Positions 38,633-48,122 are shown, counted from the stretch's first letter. The stretch: DNA of 64,000 nucleotides from an uncultured Gammaproteobacteria bacterium (GCA_903862645.1 CAIOZF010000085.1:105417-169416); one strand, 5' to 3'. Notes: a model not told the origin generated them from the sequence alone. Numbers and translations are program-made.

Positions 38633-40351
38633 ATGGACGCGATAACGATTAACAATTTTTTCCTCATCGGCGCGGTTTTGGTAGGTTTCAGCGTGTTGAT
38701 GAGCGCACTCTCTTCCCGCCTGGGAATCCCCATTCTGCTGATCTTCCTCGGCGTGGGAATGCTGGCCGGCGAGGATGGTATCGGGGGCATCCTCTTCAAT
38801 GACTATTCGCTCGCCTATATGGCCAGTAACCTGGCGCTTGCCATCATTCTGCTCGATGGCGGCATGCGCACTCGGGCAGAGACTTTCAAGGTTGCTCTCT
38901 GGCCTGCTCTTTCTCTAGCGACTGTGGGCGTCATACTGACTGCCGTGCTCACCGGGGCCATGGCTGCCTGGCTCTTTGAGCTGAGTCTGCTGGAGGGACT
39001 TCTGATCGGTGCCATCGTGGGCTCCACGGACGCGGCGGCAGTATTCTCGTTGCTGGGCCCGCGCAGCATCAACCAAAGGGTCAGAGCGACGCTGGAGATC
39101 GAGTCCGGTAGCAATGACCCTATGGCCGTGTTTCTGACCGTCACCCTCATTGCTATTCTGGCATCGGAAGAGGATACGTCTGGATGGTTCCTGCTGGTCA
39201 GTGTGGTGCAGCAGTTCGGTCTCGGTTCCCTACTGGGGCTTGCAGGGGGCTGGCTGTTGCTGCAGGTGATCAATCGCACAAAGCTGGAAAGCGGCCTGTA
39301 CCCATTGCTTGGTGTCAGTGGCGGTCTATTGATCTACGCGTTTACCAACATGCTGGGTGGCAGTGGCATCCTGGCGATTTATTTGTGCGGCCTGCTCCTT
39401 GGAAATAATCCGATCCGCAGCCGTTCCTCCATCCTGAGTGTGTTTGACGGCCTGACGTGGATCAGCCAGATCGGGATGTTCATTGTACTTGGGTTATTGC
39501 TGACACCCAGTCAATTGTTGCCAATCGCGCTGCCCAGTCTTTTACTGGCAATCTGGCTGATCGTCATGGTCAGGCCGTTGGCAGTGTGGATGAGCCTGCT
39601 GCCTTTCAGCCGTTTCAAAAATCGCGAACGCTGGTTCATCTCCTGGGTGGGGTTGCGTGGTGCGGTGCCGGTCATTCTGGCTGTGTATCCGATCATGGCG
39701 GGTTTACCCTCGGCGCAACTATTCTTCAACGTGACCTTCTTCATAGTGCTGGTGTCTTTATTGCTACAGGGCGGGTCGCTGGCGATGGCGGCCCGGCTCG
39801 CTAGAGTCGAGGTACCCCCCCAGCCGACCCCGATCTCCCGATCTGGACTTGAGATTCACCCGACCAGCCAGTGGGAGATGTTCGTCTATAGTCTCGGCTC
39901 TGAGCAGTGGTGCATCAATACCGAGTTGCGGCGGCTAAGCATGCCGGAAGGTACACGCATCGCCGCTTTGTTCAGGGGGCGGGAGCTGTTGCATCCCAGT
40001 GGCAGTACCACGCTGCTGGCCGACGACATTCTTTGTATCATTGGCCACGAACATGATCTGCCAGCGTTGGGCAAGTTGTTCAGTCACGCGCCTTCTTCAG
40101 CTGCGGATGCCTGGTTTTTCGGAGACTTTATTCTCGATGCTAACGCCAGGTTACGGGATCTGGCGCCAATCTACGGACTGTCTCTGCAGGACTGTGATGG
40201 CGAGTTGGCTATTGGAGAATTCTTCACCCAGAAAATGGGCGGCAATCCAGTCGTTGGTGACCAGATCAGCTGGCATGGCTTCATCTGGTCGGCGGCCGAA
40301 ATGGATCACGGACGCATTCTCAAGATCGGTATGAGCCTGGTGAAACCTTAG
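38633..40351 (+). CDS. nhaP2: NhaP2-type K+/H+ antiporter
   Basis: A 572-residue inner-membrane antiporter. ATG has GGAG 8 bases upstream. About 12-13 hydrophobic spans occupy residues 5-385, including [50 protein letters not shown] (the conserved ND of CPA1 antiporters) and [19 protein letters not shown] cytosolic RCK/TrkA-C-like domain (about 405-475, [24 protein letters not shown]) and a final CorC_HlyC-type domain (ending KIGMSLVKP) sense ligand. It exports K+ or Na+ under high internal load or alkaline pH. Stands alone among degenerate flanks. Confidence 0.92.
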   Translation: MDAITINNFFLIGAVLVGFSVLMSALSSRLGIPILLIFLGVGMLAGEDGIGGILFNDYSLAYMASNLALAIILLDGGMRTRAETFKVALWPALSLATVGVILTAVLTGAMAAWLFELSLLEGLLIGAIVGSTDAAAVFSLLGPRSINQRVRATLEIESGSNDPMAVFLTVTLIAILASEEDTSGWFLLVSVVQQFGLGSLLGLAGGWLLLQVINRTKLESGLYPLLGVSGGLLIYAFTNMLGGSGILAIYLCGLLLGNNPIRSRSSILSVFDGLTWISQIGMFIVLGLLLTPSQLLPIALPSLLLAIWLIVMVRPLAVWMSLLPFSRFKNRERWFISWVGLRGAVPVILAVYPIMAGLPSAQLFFNVTFFIVLVSLLLQGGSLAMAARLARVEVPPQPTPISRSGLEIHPTSQWEMFVYSLGSEQWCINTELRRLSMPEGTRIAALFRGRELLHPSGSTTLLADDILCIIGHEHDLPALGKLFSHAPSSAADAWFFGDFILDANARLRDLAPIYGLSLQDCDGELAIGEFFTQKMGGNPVVGDQISWHGFIWSAAEMDHGRILKIGMSLVKP

Positions 40352-40378
40352 GCCCCAGAGGTCCACCTCTATCCAAAG

Positions 40379-40407
40379 GGCATGACGACGCCAGTCGTCG
40401 TGATGCC
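40379..40407. terminator. hairpin after nhaP2
   Basis: Arms GGCATGACGAC (40379-40389) and GTCGTGATGCC (40397-40407) pair with one mismatch, 28 bases beyond the antiporter stop. No T-run follows, so termination is only a suggestion. Confidence 0.4.
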
Positions 40408-40485
40408 TTATAGGGATATTCCTCCACCAATTTTCCAATGATGTGCTCGCGCTTTTTTTCCTAGTCCCGATGTGAAATCGAAAGT

Positions 40486-40701
40486 CGTCCCCACTCAGCG
40501 CTGGCTGAGCAAGTCGCGGAGTCTATCCCGAATGCCGAACTGATTTCGTACTCCGGTATCGGGCACAATCCAGATTTCGAATTTCCTGATCAATACCACG
40601 CAGATCTGATACGTTTTCTGGGTTCCGCGCCGCTCCCTTTGATTATTCCCGGCTTTTTGCCGGTAGAGAAATACAAGGGTGAAAAATTCCTTATAAATTG
40701 A
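40486..40701 (+). pseudogene. alpha/beta-hydrolase C-terminal remnant
   Basis: Translating by hand gives LAEQVAESIPNAELISYSGI then GHNPDFEFPDQYHADLIRFL and a stop at 40699-40701. This is the end of an alpha/beta-hydrolase fold, including the catalytic His region (GIGHNPDFE) and the final helix. No start codon or N-terminal domain with the nucleophile exists upstream; nhaP2 ends 135 bases before. It is thus the surviving tail of a deleted gene. The spacer 40352-40850 otherwise holds only the hairpin above and the promoter side of the next gene. Confidence 0.6.
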
Positions 40702-40850
40702 CACATTTACAGGATGGACTTCCATGACAGAGGCTTTTATCCTTCACTCAGCCCCCGGCCGATTCGCGGAGGCGGTCCGCGACCGCCCATGAAATTAGAA
40801 AGCTCGGGAAACGGAATACCGTATCAACTCTCCCTATAACGGAGTTCAGA

Positions 40851-41984
40851 ATGTTCAGAAAAGCGTTGCAAAAAATCCTGCCGGTAGTCGTATGTGCCGG
40901 TCTAGTCATGCCCGCCTCGCTGCAGGCTCAATCCAGTGATTCTTTACTGCGAAGCCGGTTTCCCGAGCTGGCCAATTACCTCAATGTCTCTGAAGTGCTG
41001 CAGGCCGCCGTTTTTGATGAAGTGGCGCTGACCAATCAGTCACCTGAGGCTGAGATAGGAAAAGGATTGTTGCTGGACGCCATAGTCGAACTGGCCGAGG
41101 CGAAGTATTCGCACTACCACACATCTGCCAATCACCTCGCCATGCTTGGCCCACATCGTCTGTTTGAAAGCCGTGCCACGCCGGGCCTGCAGGCAATGGT
41201 GCGTAGCGAATTCAGCGAACAGGAGGTCCAGAGACTGATGGAGGCCAATGGCAGCATCCCTCCTAAAGCGATTGCCGTGCTGACTAGGGGACGTGAGTTT
41301 GCAGACACCTTGATGGAGATATATCTTGATAACTCCATCTATGACAAACACACCGCAGTTGATGAGGCACTTGCTGAGTACCTGAGCGACGACGAGATGT
41401 CTGTGGCGGCCGCTCCCAAGTCTCCGGATCTTCTTTCAGAGCATCCCTATGCCTATGCGTTCCGTGTCGGGTTTCCACAGTTGAGCGGTATGACCTGGGC
41501 CTCTCAGTGGATGCAACTGGCAATGCTGGAGATCACTCTGACTGCTGCCAGCGATGCTGACCTGGAGGCAGGCATGCAGGGTGTGGCCGATATTTATATC
41601 GACAAGATTGCCCGTGCCCACGGCAGCATGATTTCGTTGCCGACGGATATTCCCACCATGCCGGCGATTGCGCCGAACCTCTATAGCTTCCACCCCGGTG
41701 CAGCGTATGTACTGGACAACATTTCGGCGCTAAAAGTCGTGATTGGCGATGTGCTTGCGTATCCGAATGTTTCCGATCGCGGTGCTGCCATTGAGGAAAT
41801 GCTGGCGCAGTTTACGGACAAGGACGAGTATCTTGATAACGAGATGAACTATCTAACGTTCGTATTGCGGGGCGGCATTTTCAATCAAGGCGGCCCGGCT
41901 CTGGGTGGAATGGAACAGTCTGAGCGCAATCGCTCAAGGGTTGCCACTGAGCAGGGACACGTCAGTAACTACCCGATGCTGTAA
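40851..41984 (+). CDS. exported protein of unknown function, first of a redox gene pair
   Basis: A 377-residue protein with GGAG 7 bases before its ATG and a clear signal peptide (cut near ASLQA-QS). I do not recognise a family. It has no cysteine in its mature part apart from none visible, no repeats and no further membrane span. It appears largely helical with acidic surface; notable segments are KYSHYHTSANHLAMLGPH and YSFHPGAAYVLDNISALKVVIGD. Its C-terminus (NEMNYLTFVLRGGIFNQGGP) looks ordered. It lies 26 bases upstream of the redoxin-cytochrome-PHM-like gene in the same orientation, so the products may act together in the periplasm. Confidence 0.7.
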   Translation: MFRKALQKILPVVVCAGLVMPASLQAQSSDSLLRSRFPELANYLNVSEVLQAAVFDEVALTNQSPEAEIGKGLLLDAIVELAEAKYSHYHTSANHLAMLGPHRLFESRATPGLQAMVRSEFSEQEVQRLMEANGSIPPKAIAVLTRGREFADTLMEIYLDNSIYDKHTAVDEALAEYLSDDEMSVAAAPKSPDLLSEHPYAYAFRVGFPQLSGMTWASQWMQLAMLEITLTAASDADLEAGMQGVADIYIDKIARAHGSMISLPTDIPTMPAIAPNLYSFHPGAAYVLDNISALKVVIGDVLAYPNVSDRGAAIEEMLAQFTDKDEYLDNEMNYLTFVLRGGIFNQGGPALGGMEQSERNRSRVATEQGHVSNYPML

Positions 41985-42010
41985 CGCCATATTTCCGAGG
42001 CAGTAATATT

Positions 42011-43705
42011 GTGAATACCAGAGTCAAGCTCCTCAGTTTCAGCGTCATGCTCGGCCTTGCCGCGAATGGTCATGCGGCACTGGATCGCACCGGCGATTTT
42101 GCGTTGATGGACAGTGATGGCAAGTTTCATCAATTGAGTCGTTATCAACATCGGCAGGCGGTCGTGCTGATGTCGTATGCGGCAACTTGTCAGAATATGG
42201 GCAGATTGGTGGCGGACTACAAGGCTCTGCATGAACGTTATGCCGAGCAGGGCATCGAGTTTTTGCTGATCGACTCGCAGGGTCGTGGACGCGCTGAGCT
42301 AGCTGCTCTTGATGTTGGAATGCCAGTACTGCAGGACAACGGGCAGTTGATATCGGCGGCACTTGGTTTATCAGTGGCGGGTGAAGTACGGGTGCTGAAT
42401 CCCGATCGGATGTCGCTGTTCTACAGCGGCGCCGTTGGCAGCGAGCTGGACCAGACGTTGGCTGGGCTCCTGGCCGGACCTTTACGTGACACGGTCAAGA
42501 CCAGTACTGGCGATGGTTGTGCGCTCAGTTTTGCTGTACGCGATGCACACAAGGAGAAGGTGCCAGACTACTCTACAGAAGTGGCGCCCATCATCATCGA
42601 AAATTGCGTCGAGTGTCATCGGCAGTGGGGCGCTGGCCCATTCGCTATGGACAGGCATGTGTCGCTGTTGGGCTGGTCACCCATGATCAAGGAGGTAATC
42701 CTCAACAAACGGATGCCTCCTGCCCAGATAGATCCAGATATTGGTCATTCAACCACTGCCCGCTATCTTTCCACGGAAGACATCCGGATCGTCGTTAATT
42801 GGATCAATGCCGGCGGTCCGCGCGGTGATGGCCCGATTGATCCGCTGGCGGAGCTCAAGTTTGAGGAAACTCAGCCTTGGCTCCTTGGTCAGCCCGATCT
42901 TATTCTTGCCACGCCTCTGCAAAAGGTCCCGGTCAACGGTATCCTTGAGGATGTCTATCTGGAAATGGAGCTGCCATTTACCGAAGATACCTGGGTGCGT
43001 GCCGTGCAATACCAGCCGACTGGCAACGGTGCATTGCACCAGATGGTAGCCTATGTGACGGCCCCTGGCGAAGATTTCTGGGGCGCGGAGCGCACCAGCA
43101 CCCACACCACGCGTCGATTCCTGGAGAGTTATTCGCCGGGCAGAGCTATTGTGGCTGAGTTTGCCGAAGGCTCAGGTTTATTGATTCCCAAGGGGCACAA
43201 GCTGTCGATGCAGTTTCAGTATGTCGGCATGGGTGCAGAGCTGAACAGCATCACCGAGATCGGGCTGTACTTTGCCGACAAGGGCGACGGGGAGTTGCAG
43301 GAGAGGCTGGTGCAGACTGTATCAACACAGTTTGTTCTGCCGGCCGATGCTAACGACATCCCGATGCAGGCAGAGCATGTGTTCGATGAGAATGTCATTA
43401 TTACCGGAGTAAGAGCCCGCATGAATGAGCGTTGCAAGAATGTGAAGTTCACTGTCGAGCGCCCGGATGGCAGCAGGGAGGACATTCTCAGTATTCCTGC
43501 CTATAACTACGCCTGGCAGCCGCATTACGTGTTGGAGACCCCGGTAAGAGTGCCTGCTGGGAGTCGTGTGATGGTGACAGGAGCTTTCGATAACTCTGTC
43601 TCCAATCCCTTTAATCCCGATCCGATGGAAGAGATTGCATCGGGCATGACGAGTTTGGATGAAATGTTTACAGGTTACCTGACCTATCACAGAGATGTTC
43701 AGTAG
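42011..43705 (+). CDS. redoxin + CxxCH cytochrome + degenerate PHM-like copper-monooxygenase fold
   Basis: A 564-residue exported protein starting at GTG 42011 (GAGG 10 bases upstream). The order is: signal peptide to about 22; redoxin domain to about 165 with a single Cys (ATCQNMGR) instead of CxxC; cytochrome-like segment with CVECHRQWGAGPF near 198-210; then a peptidylglycine-hydroxylase-like (Cu2_monooxygen) tandem fold to the end. Homologues of this architecture, common in Planctomycetes, carry HH, H, HxH and M copper ligands. Here the HH site is LHQMVAYV, the third His site is MQFQYVG, and the HxH site is RARMNERC. Only the DEM methionine (SLDEMFTGYL) survives. Copper catalysis is therefore unlikely; haem and thiol chemistry may remain. 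Followed by a terminator. Confidence 0.82.
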   Translation: MNTRVKLLSFSVMLGLAANGHAALDRTGDFALMDSDGKFHQLSRYQHRQAVVLMSYAATCQNMGRLVADYKALHERYAEQGIEFLLIDSQGRGRAELAALDVGMPVLQDNGQLISAALGLSVAGEVRVLNPDRMSLFYSGAVGSELDQTLAGLLAGPLRDTVKTSTGDGCALSFAVRDAHKEKVPDYSTEVAPIIIENCVECHRQWGAGPFAMDRHVSLLGWSPMIKEVILNKRMPPAQIDPDIGHSTTARYLSTEDIRIVVNWINAGGPRGDGPIDPLAELKFEETQPWLLGQPDLILATPLQKVPVNGILEDVYLEMELPFTEDTWVRAVQYQPTGNGALHQMVAYVTAPGEDFWGAERTSTHTTRRFLESYSPGRAIVAEFAEGSGLLIPKGHKLSMQFQYVGMGAELNSITEIGLYFADKGDGELQERLVQTVSTQFVLPADANDIPMQAEHVFDENVIITGVRARMNERCKNVKFTVERPDGSREDILSIPAYNYAWQPHYVLETPVRVPAGSRVMVTGAFDNSVSNPFNPDPMEEIASGMTSLDEMFTGYLTYHRDVQ

Positions 43706-43745
43706 CTCCAGGATTACAGGGAGTTCGTAGTCATGCGAGACAGGA

Positions 43746-43776
43746 AGCGAGGGGTAATTAACCTCTCGCTTTTTTT
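43746..43776 (+). terminator. intrinsic terminator after the redoxin-PHM-like gene
   Basis: Arms AGCGAGGGGT (43746-43755) and ACCTCTCGCT (43761-43770) with a 5-base loop and one wobble, followed by seven T. Confidence 0.85.
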
Positions 43777-43832
43777 ATGCTCGCCATTTTCGTCTTAGGT
43801 TTTAGTGGGGTGAGGTAGTGCATCGCAATGAA

Positions 43833-43873
43833 AAAAGGGAGAAGGATCTGCTGATCCTCCTCCCTTTTATTTT
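43833..43873. terminator. bidirectional terminator between the convergent redox genes
   Basis: Sixteen-base arms (43833-43848 and 43853-43868) with one mismatch and a TGCT loop. T-rich tracts lie on both sides (TTTTATTTTT to the right; six A, hence T on the minus strand, to the left). It would stop transcripts arriving from both directions. Confidence 0.82.
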
Positions 43874-43916
43874 TACCTGAGCGCTGGGCTTACCACCCGG
43901 CGCTCGCGTTTATACC

Positions 43917-45302
43917 TTACTGACCGGCAACTGAACGCTGCTTGGCTTCTTCACGCTGGGCAACGATTTCGTCGAAGCCAGCTTGGTCGAGGTGAGTTAC
44001 CGCGATCCAAGCGTGCGTCATTTCGTCTGCAGTGCGGCTACCGTCAACTACCCAGAAATCTGGATCAGGGTTGTTCGGGTTGTTGGCAGTGTTGTCGTAC
44101 CACTGCTTGATGACCATCACTGCGCCTGTTGGGAGCAACGGAGCAACATCTTGTTCGTACAGATGGCTGTGGTGCCAAGTAGCACTCCAGTTCGACACTT
44201 GGCTGATCTGCTCAGTGCGGCCAGTCGCTGGATAGAATATCTCCAGAGAAGCTTGACGCATACGCAAGTGGCCGTGTGGCTGGAAGCTGTCGATACGCAC
44301 AGGATGGTCGAACGAGTGGAAGCCCTGAGTCATGGCAGTGCCATTCGGAGGAACAATCAACTCGCCCTGATTGAGCCTGTACAGTTTCAGATCCTGCTTG
44401 TACTTGGCTACGTTTTCAAAGCCCTCAGGGTGGAGCCATACGCCGATTTCAACCACGTTGTCTTCGATCATGGTGCCAGGAGCTGTTGCACCGACACCGC
44501 CTGGGAAGAGGTGAATGTCCCAACGAATGCGCGCATTGGCTGGCAGAGTGCGGCATACGCCTTCAGGCGCAATCTCGCCCCACTTGCCCATCGCGTACTC
44601 TGTGAACATACCGTAGTCTTCGTACTCGCCGTCCTCATTCATGACTTCCACATTTGAGTTGGCGTGGTGTACAACGGCTTTGGCGCCACCAGCCGGCTTC
44701 ACTTGAATGGCTTTGATGCAGCGGTCAGTGGTCAAGCCAGTCATGACGTATGGACGGTGCCACATGTCGTTACCCAGAGCGGGTACATCGATTGGGGCGG
44801 AGTCCAGGATCAGACTTGGTGCGCCAAACTGAGCAGCGAAGGTCCACTCGTCTGCTGGGGGAAGATCGGCTACTGGGTGACTGCGATCGCCCCAATCACC
44901 TTCCGGTGCGCCTTGCTGAACCCAGGCAACGATTGTGTCGATCTCGCTCTGCTCCAGTCTCCAGTCGCCTTGCAGCTCCTGAATACCGATACCGTGATCG
45001 TATGCGTAAGGGGGCATTTCTCGGTTTTCAACTCGGTACTGAATGAGCGGAGCCCAAGGACGGACTTGCTCAAAGTTGGTGAGTTGCATTGGTCCAACAC
45101 CGCCTTCGCGGTGGCAGACTACACAGTTGTCAGTGATGATCTGTGCGACGTGATCAGCATAAGTCACTTGACCCGCGTCAATTGACAGGGCGCCGGACTG
45201 AGCTTGAACTTGGGCGGTAAGCCCCAGAGCTGCGAGCATAGTCAAGCCAAGAATCGCTTTGCCTGTGCGCTGTTTCTGTTTCCAACACTGCATTGTTCTC
45301 AT
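43917..45302 (-). CDS. CxxCH cytochrome fused to PHM-like copper monooxygenase, ligands intact
   Basis: A 461-residue exported protein; ATG has GAGGAG 6 bases upstream. A signal peptide ends near VQAQ-SG. A haem motif CVVCH (60-64) in a cytochrome-like segment with MPPYAYDHGIGIQE is followed by a Cu type II ascorbate-dependent monooxygenase-like region. Candidate ligands match peptidylglycine hydroxylase in order: HH at 212-213 (AVVHHANSN), His264 (RWDIHLFPG), HxH at 343/345 (QPHGHLRMR), and Met428 (TADEMTHAWI). A complete CuH/CuM set with a haem as possible electron source suggests an active periplasmic hydroxylase; the substrate is unknown. Its partner gene is the unknown exported protein upstream at 45479-46444. 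Confidence 0.82.
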   Translation of the reverse strand: MRTMQCWKQKQRTGKAILGLTMLAALGLTAQVQAQSGALSIDAGQVTYADHVAQIITDNCVVCHREGGVGPMQLTNFEQVRPWAPLIQYRVENREMPPYAYDHGIGIQELQGDWRLEQSEIDTIVAWVQQGAPEGDWGDRSHPVADLPPADEWTFAAQFGAPSLILDSAPIDVPALGNDMWHRPYVMTGLTTDRCIKAIQVKPAGGAKAVVHHANSNVEVMNEDGEYEDYGMFTEYAMGKWGEIAPEGVCRTLPANARIRWDIHLFPGGVGATAPGTMIEDNVVEIGVWLHPEGFENVAKYKQDLKLYRLNQGELIVPPNGTAMTQGFHSFDHPVRIDSFQPHGHLRMRQASLEIFYPATGRTEQISQVSNWSATWHHSHLYEQDVAPLLPTGAVMVIKQWYDNTANNPNNPDPDFWVVDGSRTADEMTHAWIAVTHLDQAGFDEIVAQREEAKQRSVAGQ

Positions 45303-45404
45303 GATGTTCTCCTCGTAATTGGGTACGCAGTGGCCTAAATGTAATTCGCCGTCCTGCGTTTTGTCTACTGCTTCATCGATTTCTATGCAACGATTTGTGA
45401 CAAA

Positions 45405-45440
45405 GGCTCGGGAGCCCTGACTTTACTGGGCTCCCGAGCC
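45405..45440 (-). terminator. intrinsic terminator for the upstream exported-protein gene
   Basis: Perfect 13-base arms (45405-45417 GGCTCGGGAGCCC; 45428-45440) with a 10-base loop, 38 bases beyond the stop of the 45479 gene. On the minus strand TTTGT follows. It lies between that gene and the copper-monooxygenase-like gene, so the two may be transcribed at different levels. Confidence 0.75.
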
Positions 45441-45478
45441 TTCATTGTCCTGATTTTAGCGGCTGAAACCTCTGATTT

Positions 45479-46444
45479 TCAAGGGGTCACAGTAATTTTC
45501 TGGTACATGTTACTCCAGCAGCACTGGTCAGCTTCTGTGCTGTCGATAGCTTCCCAGTTGTCGACCATCGTGCGGATGAGGTAGTCGCCGGGCTGAGTGA
45601 AGGTAGCGAGGACATTCGCGGTGCCTTTGCCTCCGATCATTTTAGTTTCGTTAGGGCCGGCTGGCTTCGCGCCACGGCTTGCAGCTGCTTCAGTGACAGG
45701 CTCCGGCTCAGGGGAAGATGGGTGGCGCTCGAAGGTTACTTCAGCGCCGATCGGGCCCTGGAACTTGCTCCAGTACGCCCGGAGGGGGATGCCTTTGGCA
45801 TTACGGTCGTCGGTCATATCACGCACCGACGGATCTTCAGCGCTGACAGTCAGCGTTACCGGAGCGCCTGCTTTTACCGTCAGGACTTCCTCCACGAACA
45901 GGGCCATAGGGTCACTGCCTCTAGGGCCGCCTTCGGTTGCCCAGATCACAGGAGCGAGTGATCCCGCAGGACGCGGCTTCTTGTCGAGGGTATAGCCCAA
46001 TCTGCCCCGGCGACCAGGCACTTTCAGGATGTCGTTCTCGCCTGACTTGATATGCCACCATACTTCGCCATCACGCTCGGACGCAGGTACTGTGACAGTG
46101 AACACGCCGGTATGACGACCTGTTTGAAAGGTGGTTGGTTGCACGCCATTGTACTCCGCAGGCTCGATGAAGTTGCCTTCACTGATTGCCGTCTCAACGA
46201 CTTCATTAGTATTTCGGTTCAGGTAACCGAAGGAATACGTGACCGAGCCATCTTCGTTTTCGTAAGAACCTTCGAAGATCGGGATTACCGTCAGGCCAGT
46301 TGGCGTAGTAAGGCCCAGCAGGCGCTGGTTCTTGTCGCCCAGCGGTGACAGCGGTGTTTGAGCGTGAGCGGGCATTATACTGGCCAGTGCCACCAGGAAA
46401 AATCCCAGGGTAATGCCTGCAACTGTCCGATTATTCTTTTTCAT
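45479..46444 (-). CDS. exported protein of unknown function next to the copper-monooxygenase-like gene
   Basis: A 321-residue protein. ATG 46444 follows GGGAGAG at 8 bases; the longer frame to 46468 lacks a site. The signal peptide ends near MPAHA-QT. The mature part looks like two beta-sandwich-type segments: GLTVIPIFEGSYENEDGSVTYSFGYLNRNTNE with HTGVFTVTVP, and later a PKD/Ig-like part with VKAGAPVTLTVSAEDPS and ANVLATFTQPGDYLIRTMVDNWEAID. A CC pair occurs near the C-terminus (ADQCCWSNMYQ). I recall similar proteins beside such cytochrome/monooxygenase genes but know no function. It is likely a periplasmic partner or substrate-binding protein. Confidence 0.68.
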   Translation of the reverse strand: MKKNNRTVAGITLGFFLVALASIMPAHAQTPLSPLGDKNQRLLGLTTPTGLTVIPIFEGSYENEDGSVTYSFGYLNRNTNEVVETAISEGNFIEPAEYNGVQPTTFQTGRHTGVFTVTVPASERDGEVWWHIKSGENDILKVPGRRGRLGYTLDKKPRPAGSLAPVIWATEGGPRGSDPMALFVEEVLTVKAGAPVTLTVSAEDPSVRDMTDDRNAKGIPLRAYWSKFQGPIGAEVTFERHPSSPEPEPVTEAAASRGAKPAGPNETKMIGGKGTANVLATFTQPGDYLIRTMVDNWEAIDSTEADQCCWSNMYQKITVTP

Positions 46445-46844
46445 CGACTTTCTCTCCCAGAGTACCATTGCGTTATCTTATTGAAACGAGCGTCATGCCT
46501 GATTGAAGCAGGACTTGAGCAGTCTAGCAAGTATCCTGATTTTCTATCGCTTTTCTGCCACTTTACTCCGGGTGCAGATCTGAATTAGTGGTAGTGCTCA
46601 GATACTTTTTTCCAACAGATGCGTTCGTTTTCCTCATGTAATGCTTCTCCTAAATGTCACCAGTCCATGGTAGTTCTTTTCCTTGCCAGCGCTTCGCATT
46701 GCGAAGTGCTCGACGGTGAGGGTGTAGAGCAATTCCTCAGAGCGTCGCGAATACTAATTAAAGTCTGCCGTGGCAGCAAGGAAGTTAGATAAAAATATTA
46801 GTTAGATCAATCTGCCGGGAATCTCTACTGTGCCGCCACTACCC
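46445..46844. other. 400-base AT-richer intergenic region
   Basis: This contains the promoter side of the 46444 gene and the end of the fadI transcript. A hairpin (AGCGCTTCGCA at 46688-46698 with TGCGAAGTGCT at 46700-46710, one mismatch) is visible, without a T-run. No coding frame above background is seen. Confidence 0.5.
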
Positions 46845-48122
46845 TCACGCTTTTTCCAATATTGCGGCGGCGCCCATGCCACCGGCAGTGCAGATTGATA
46901 TCAGGCCGCGGCCTGAACCCCGGCGGTCCAGAAGACTGGCCAGGGTGGCTATGATGCGCGCACCAGTCGCCGCGAAAGGGTGGCCAAGCGCCAGAGAACT
47001 GCCCATTACATTCATGCGACTGCGATCAATGGTTCCGAGAGCTGCGCCCAAGCCGAGCGTGTCCCGGCAGTAAGCTTCACTCTCCCATGCCTTCAAAGTG
47101 CACAGCACCTGCGCCGCAAAGGCTTCATGAATTTCATAGAAATCAAAATCCTGCAGATGTAATCCAGTTGCTTTCAAGAGTTCGCTGACTGCGATTGTGG
47201 GTGCCATCAGCAGGCCATCCCCGCTCACAAAGTCGACTGCCGATGTTCGTGCCTGCGTCAGCCATGCCTGCACCGGCAGGTTGTTGTCATTCGCGTACTC
47301 CTCGCTTGTGAGTAAGACCGCCGCCGCGCCATCGGTCAATGGGGTGCTGTTACCTGCCGTCAGCGTACCGTTGGCACTGTGATCAAAAGCCTTCTTCAAT
47401 GACGCCAGTTTCTCAAGGTTGCTGTCGGCGCGAAGATTGTTGTCCCGGGCGACGCCGTGATAGGGATTCACCAGATCGTCAAAGAACCCTTCGTTATAAG
47501 CTTTCGCAGCCTTCAAGTGGCTTTCCAATGCCAGCTGGTCCTGCTCAGCGCGGCTGATTCCCCATTCGCGAGCCATCAGCTCGCAGTGCTCACCCATGGA
47601 CAGGCGTGTGCGCGGTTCACCGTTGGCGGGCGCCTGAGGAGTGAGCTCCGCTGGGCGAAAGCCTTTGAAACTGCGTAATTTGCCCATGAGATCGCGGGCC
47701 TGACTGAGTTTTACGAGGCGCTGTGACAAGCGCCGCTGGAACACCAGAGGGGCATCGCTGGTAGTGTCTGATCCGCCGGCGATCGCGCAATCGATTTGGC
47801 CGCTGGCAATCCGTCCTGCGCACAGCATGGCGGCCTGCAGCGAAGTGCCGCAGGCCATTTGCAGCGTGGTGCCGGGCGTCGAAGGCGACAATGTGGTGCT
47901 GAGCACTGCTTCGCGGGCCAGGTTCCAGTCACGGGAGTGGGTGGTTACGGCGCCGGCAATCACCTCGTCAATCTTCTTGCCAGCCAGCCCGTAGCGGTCG
48001 ACCAGGTTCTGCAATGTATCTGCGAGCATGTCCAGATTGCTGAGATCGGCATAAGCGGTGTTAGAACGACAGAAGGGGATGCGCGTGCCCCCGATAATAG
48101 CTACTCGTTGCAGTTCAGGCAT
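46845..48122 (-). CDS. fadI: acetyl-CoA C-acyltransferase (FadI-like thiolase)
   Basis: A 425-residue thiolase, the last step of fatty-acid beta-oxidation. ATG 48122 overlaps the fadJ end by 8 bases; upstream codons in the long frame are shadow of fadJ. The acylated Cys lies in TLQMACGTSLQAAMLC (about 98-99), with a His in FYEIHEAFAAQVL and the second Cys in SICTAGGMGAAAI. NVMGSSLALGHPFAATGARI is the family glycine-rich segment. Length fits FadI (about 436) better than FadA (about 387). The alpha subunit gene lies immediately upstream. Confidence 0.88.
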   Translation of the reverse strand: MPELQRVAIIGGTRIPFCRSNTAYADLSNLDMLADTLQNLVDRYGLAGKKIDEVIAGAVTTHSRDWNLAREAVLSTTLSPSTPGTTLQMACGTSLQAAMLCAGRIASGQIDCAIAGGSDTTSDAPLVFQRRLSQRLVKLSQARDLMGKLRSFKGFRPAELTPQAPANGEPRTRLSMGEHCELMAREWGISRAEQDQLALESHLKAAKAYNEGFFDDLVNPYHGVARDNNLRADSNLEKLASLKKAFDHSANGTLTAGNSTPLTDGAAAVLLTSEEYANDNNLPVQAWLTQARTSAVDFVSGDGLLMAPTIAVSELLKATGLHLQDFDFYEIHEAFAAQVLCTLKAWESEAYCRDTLGLGAALGTIDRSRMNVMGSSLALGHPFAATGARIIATLASLLDRRGSGRGLISICTAGGMGAAAILEKA

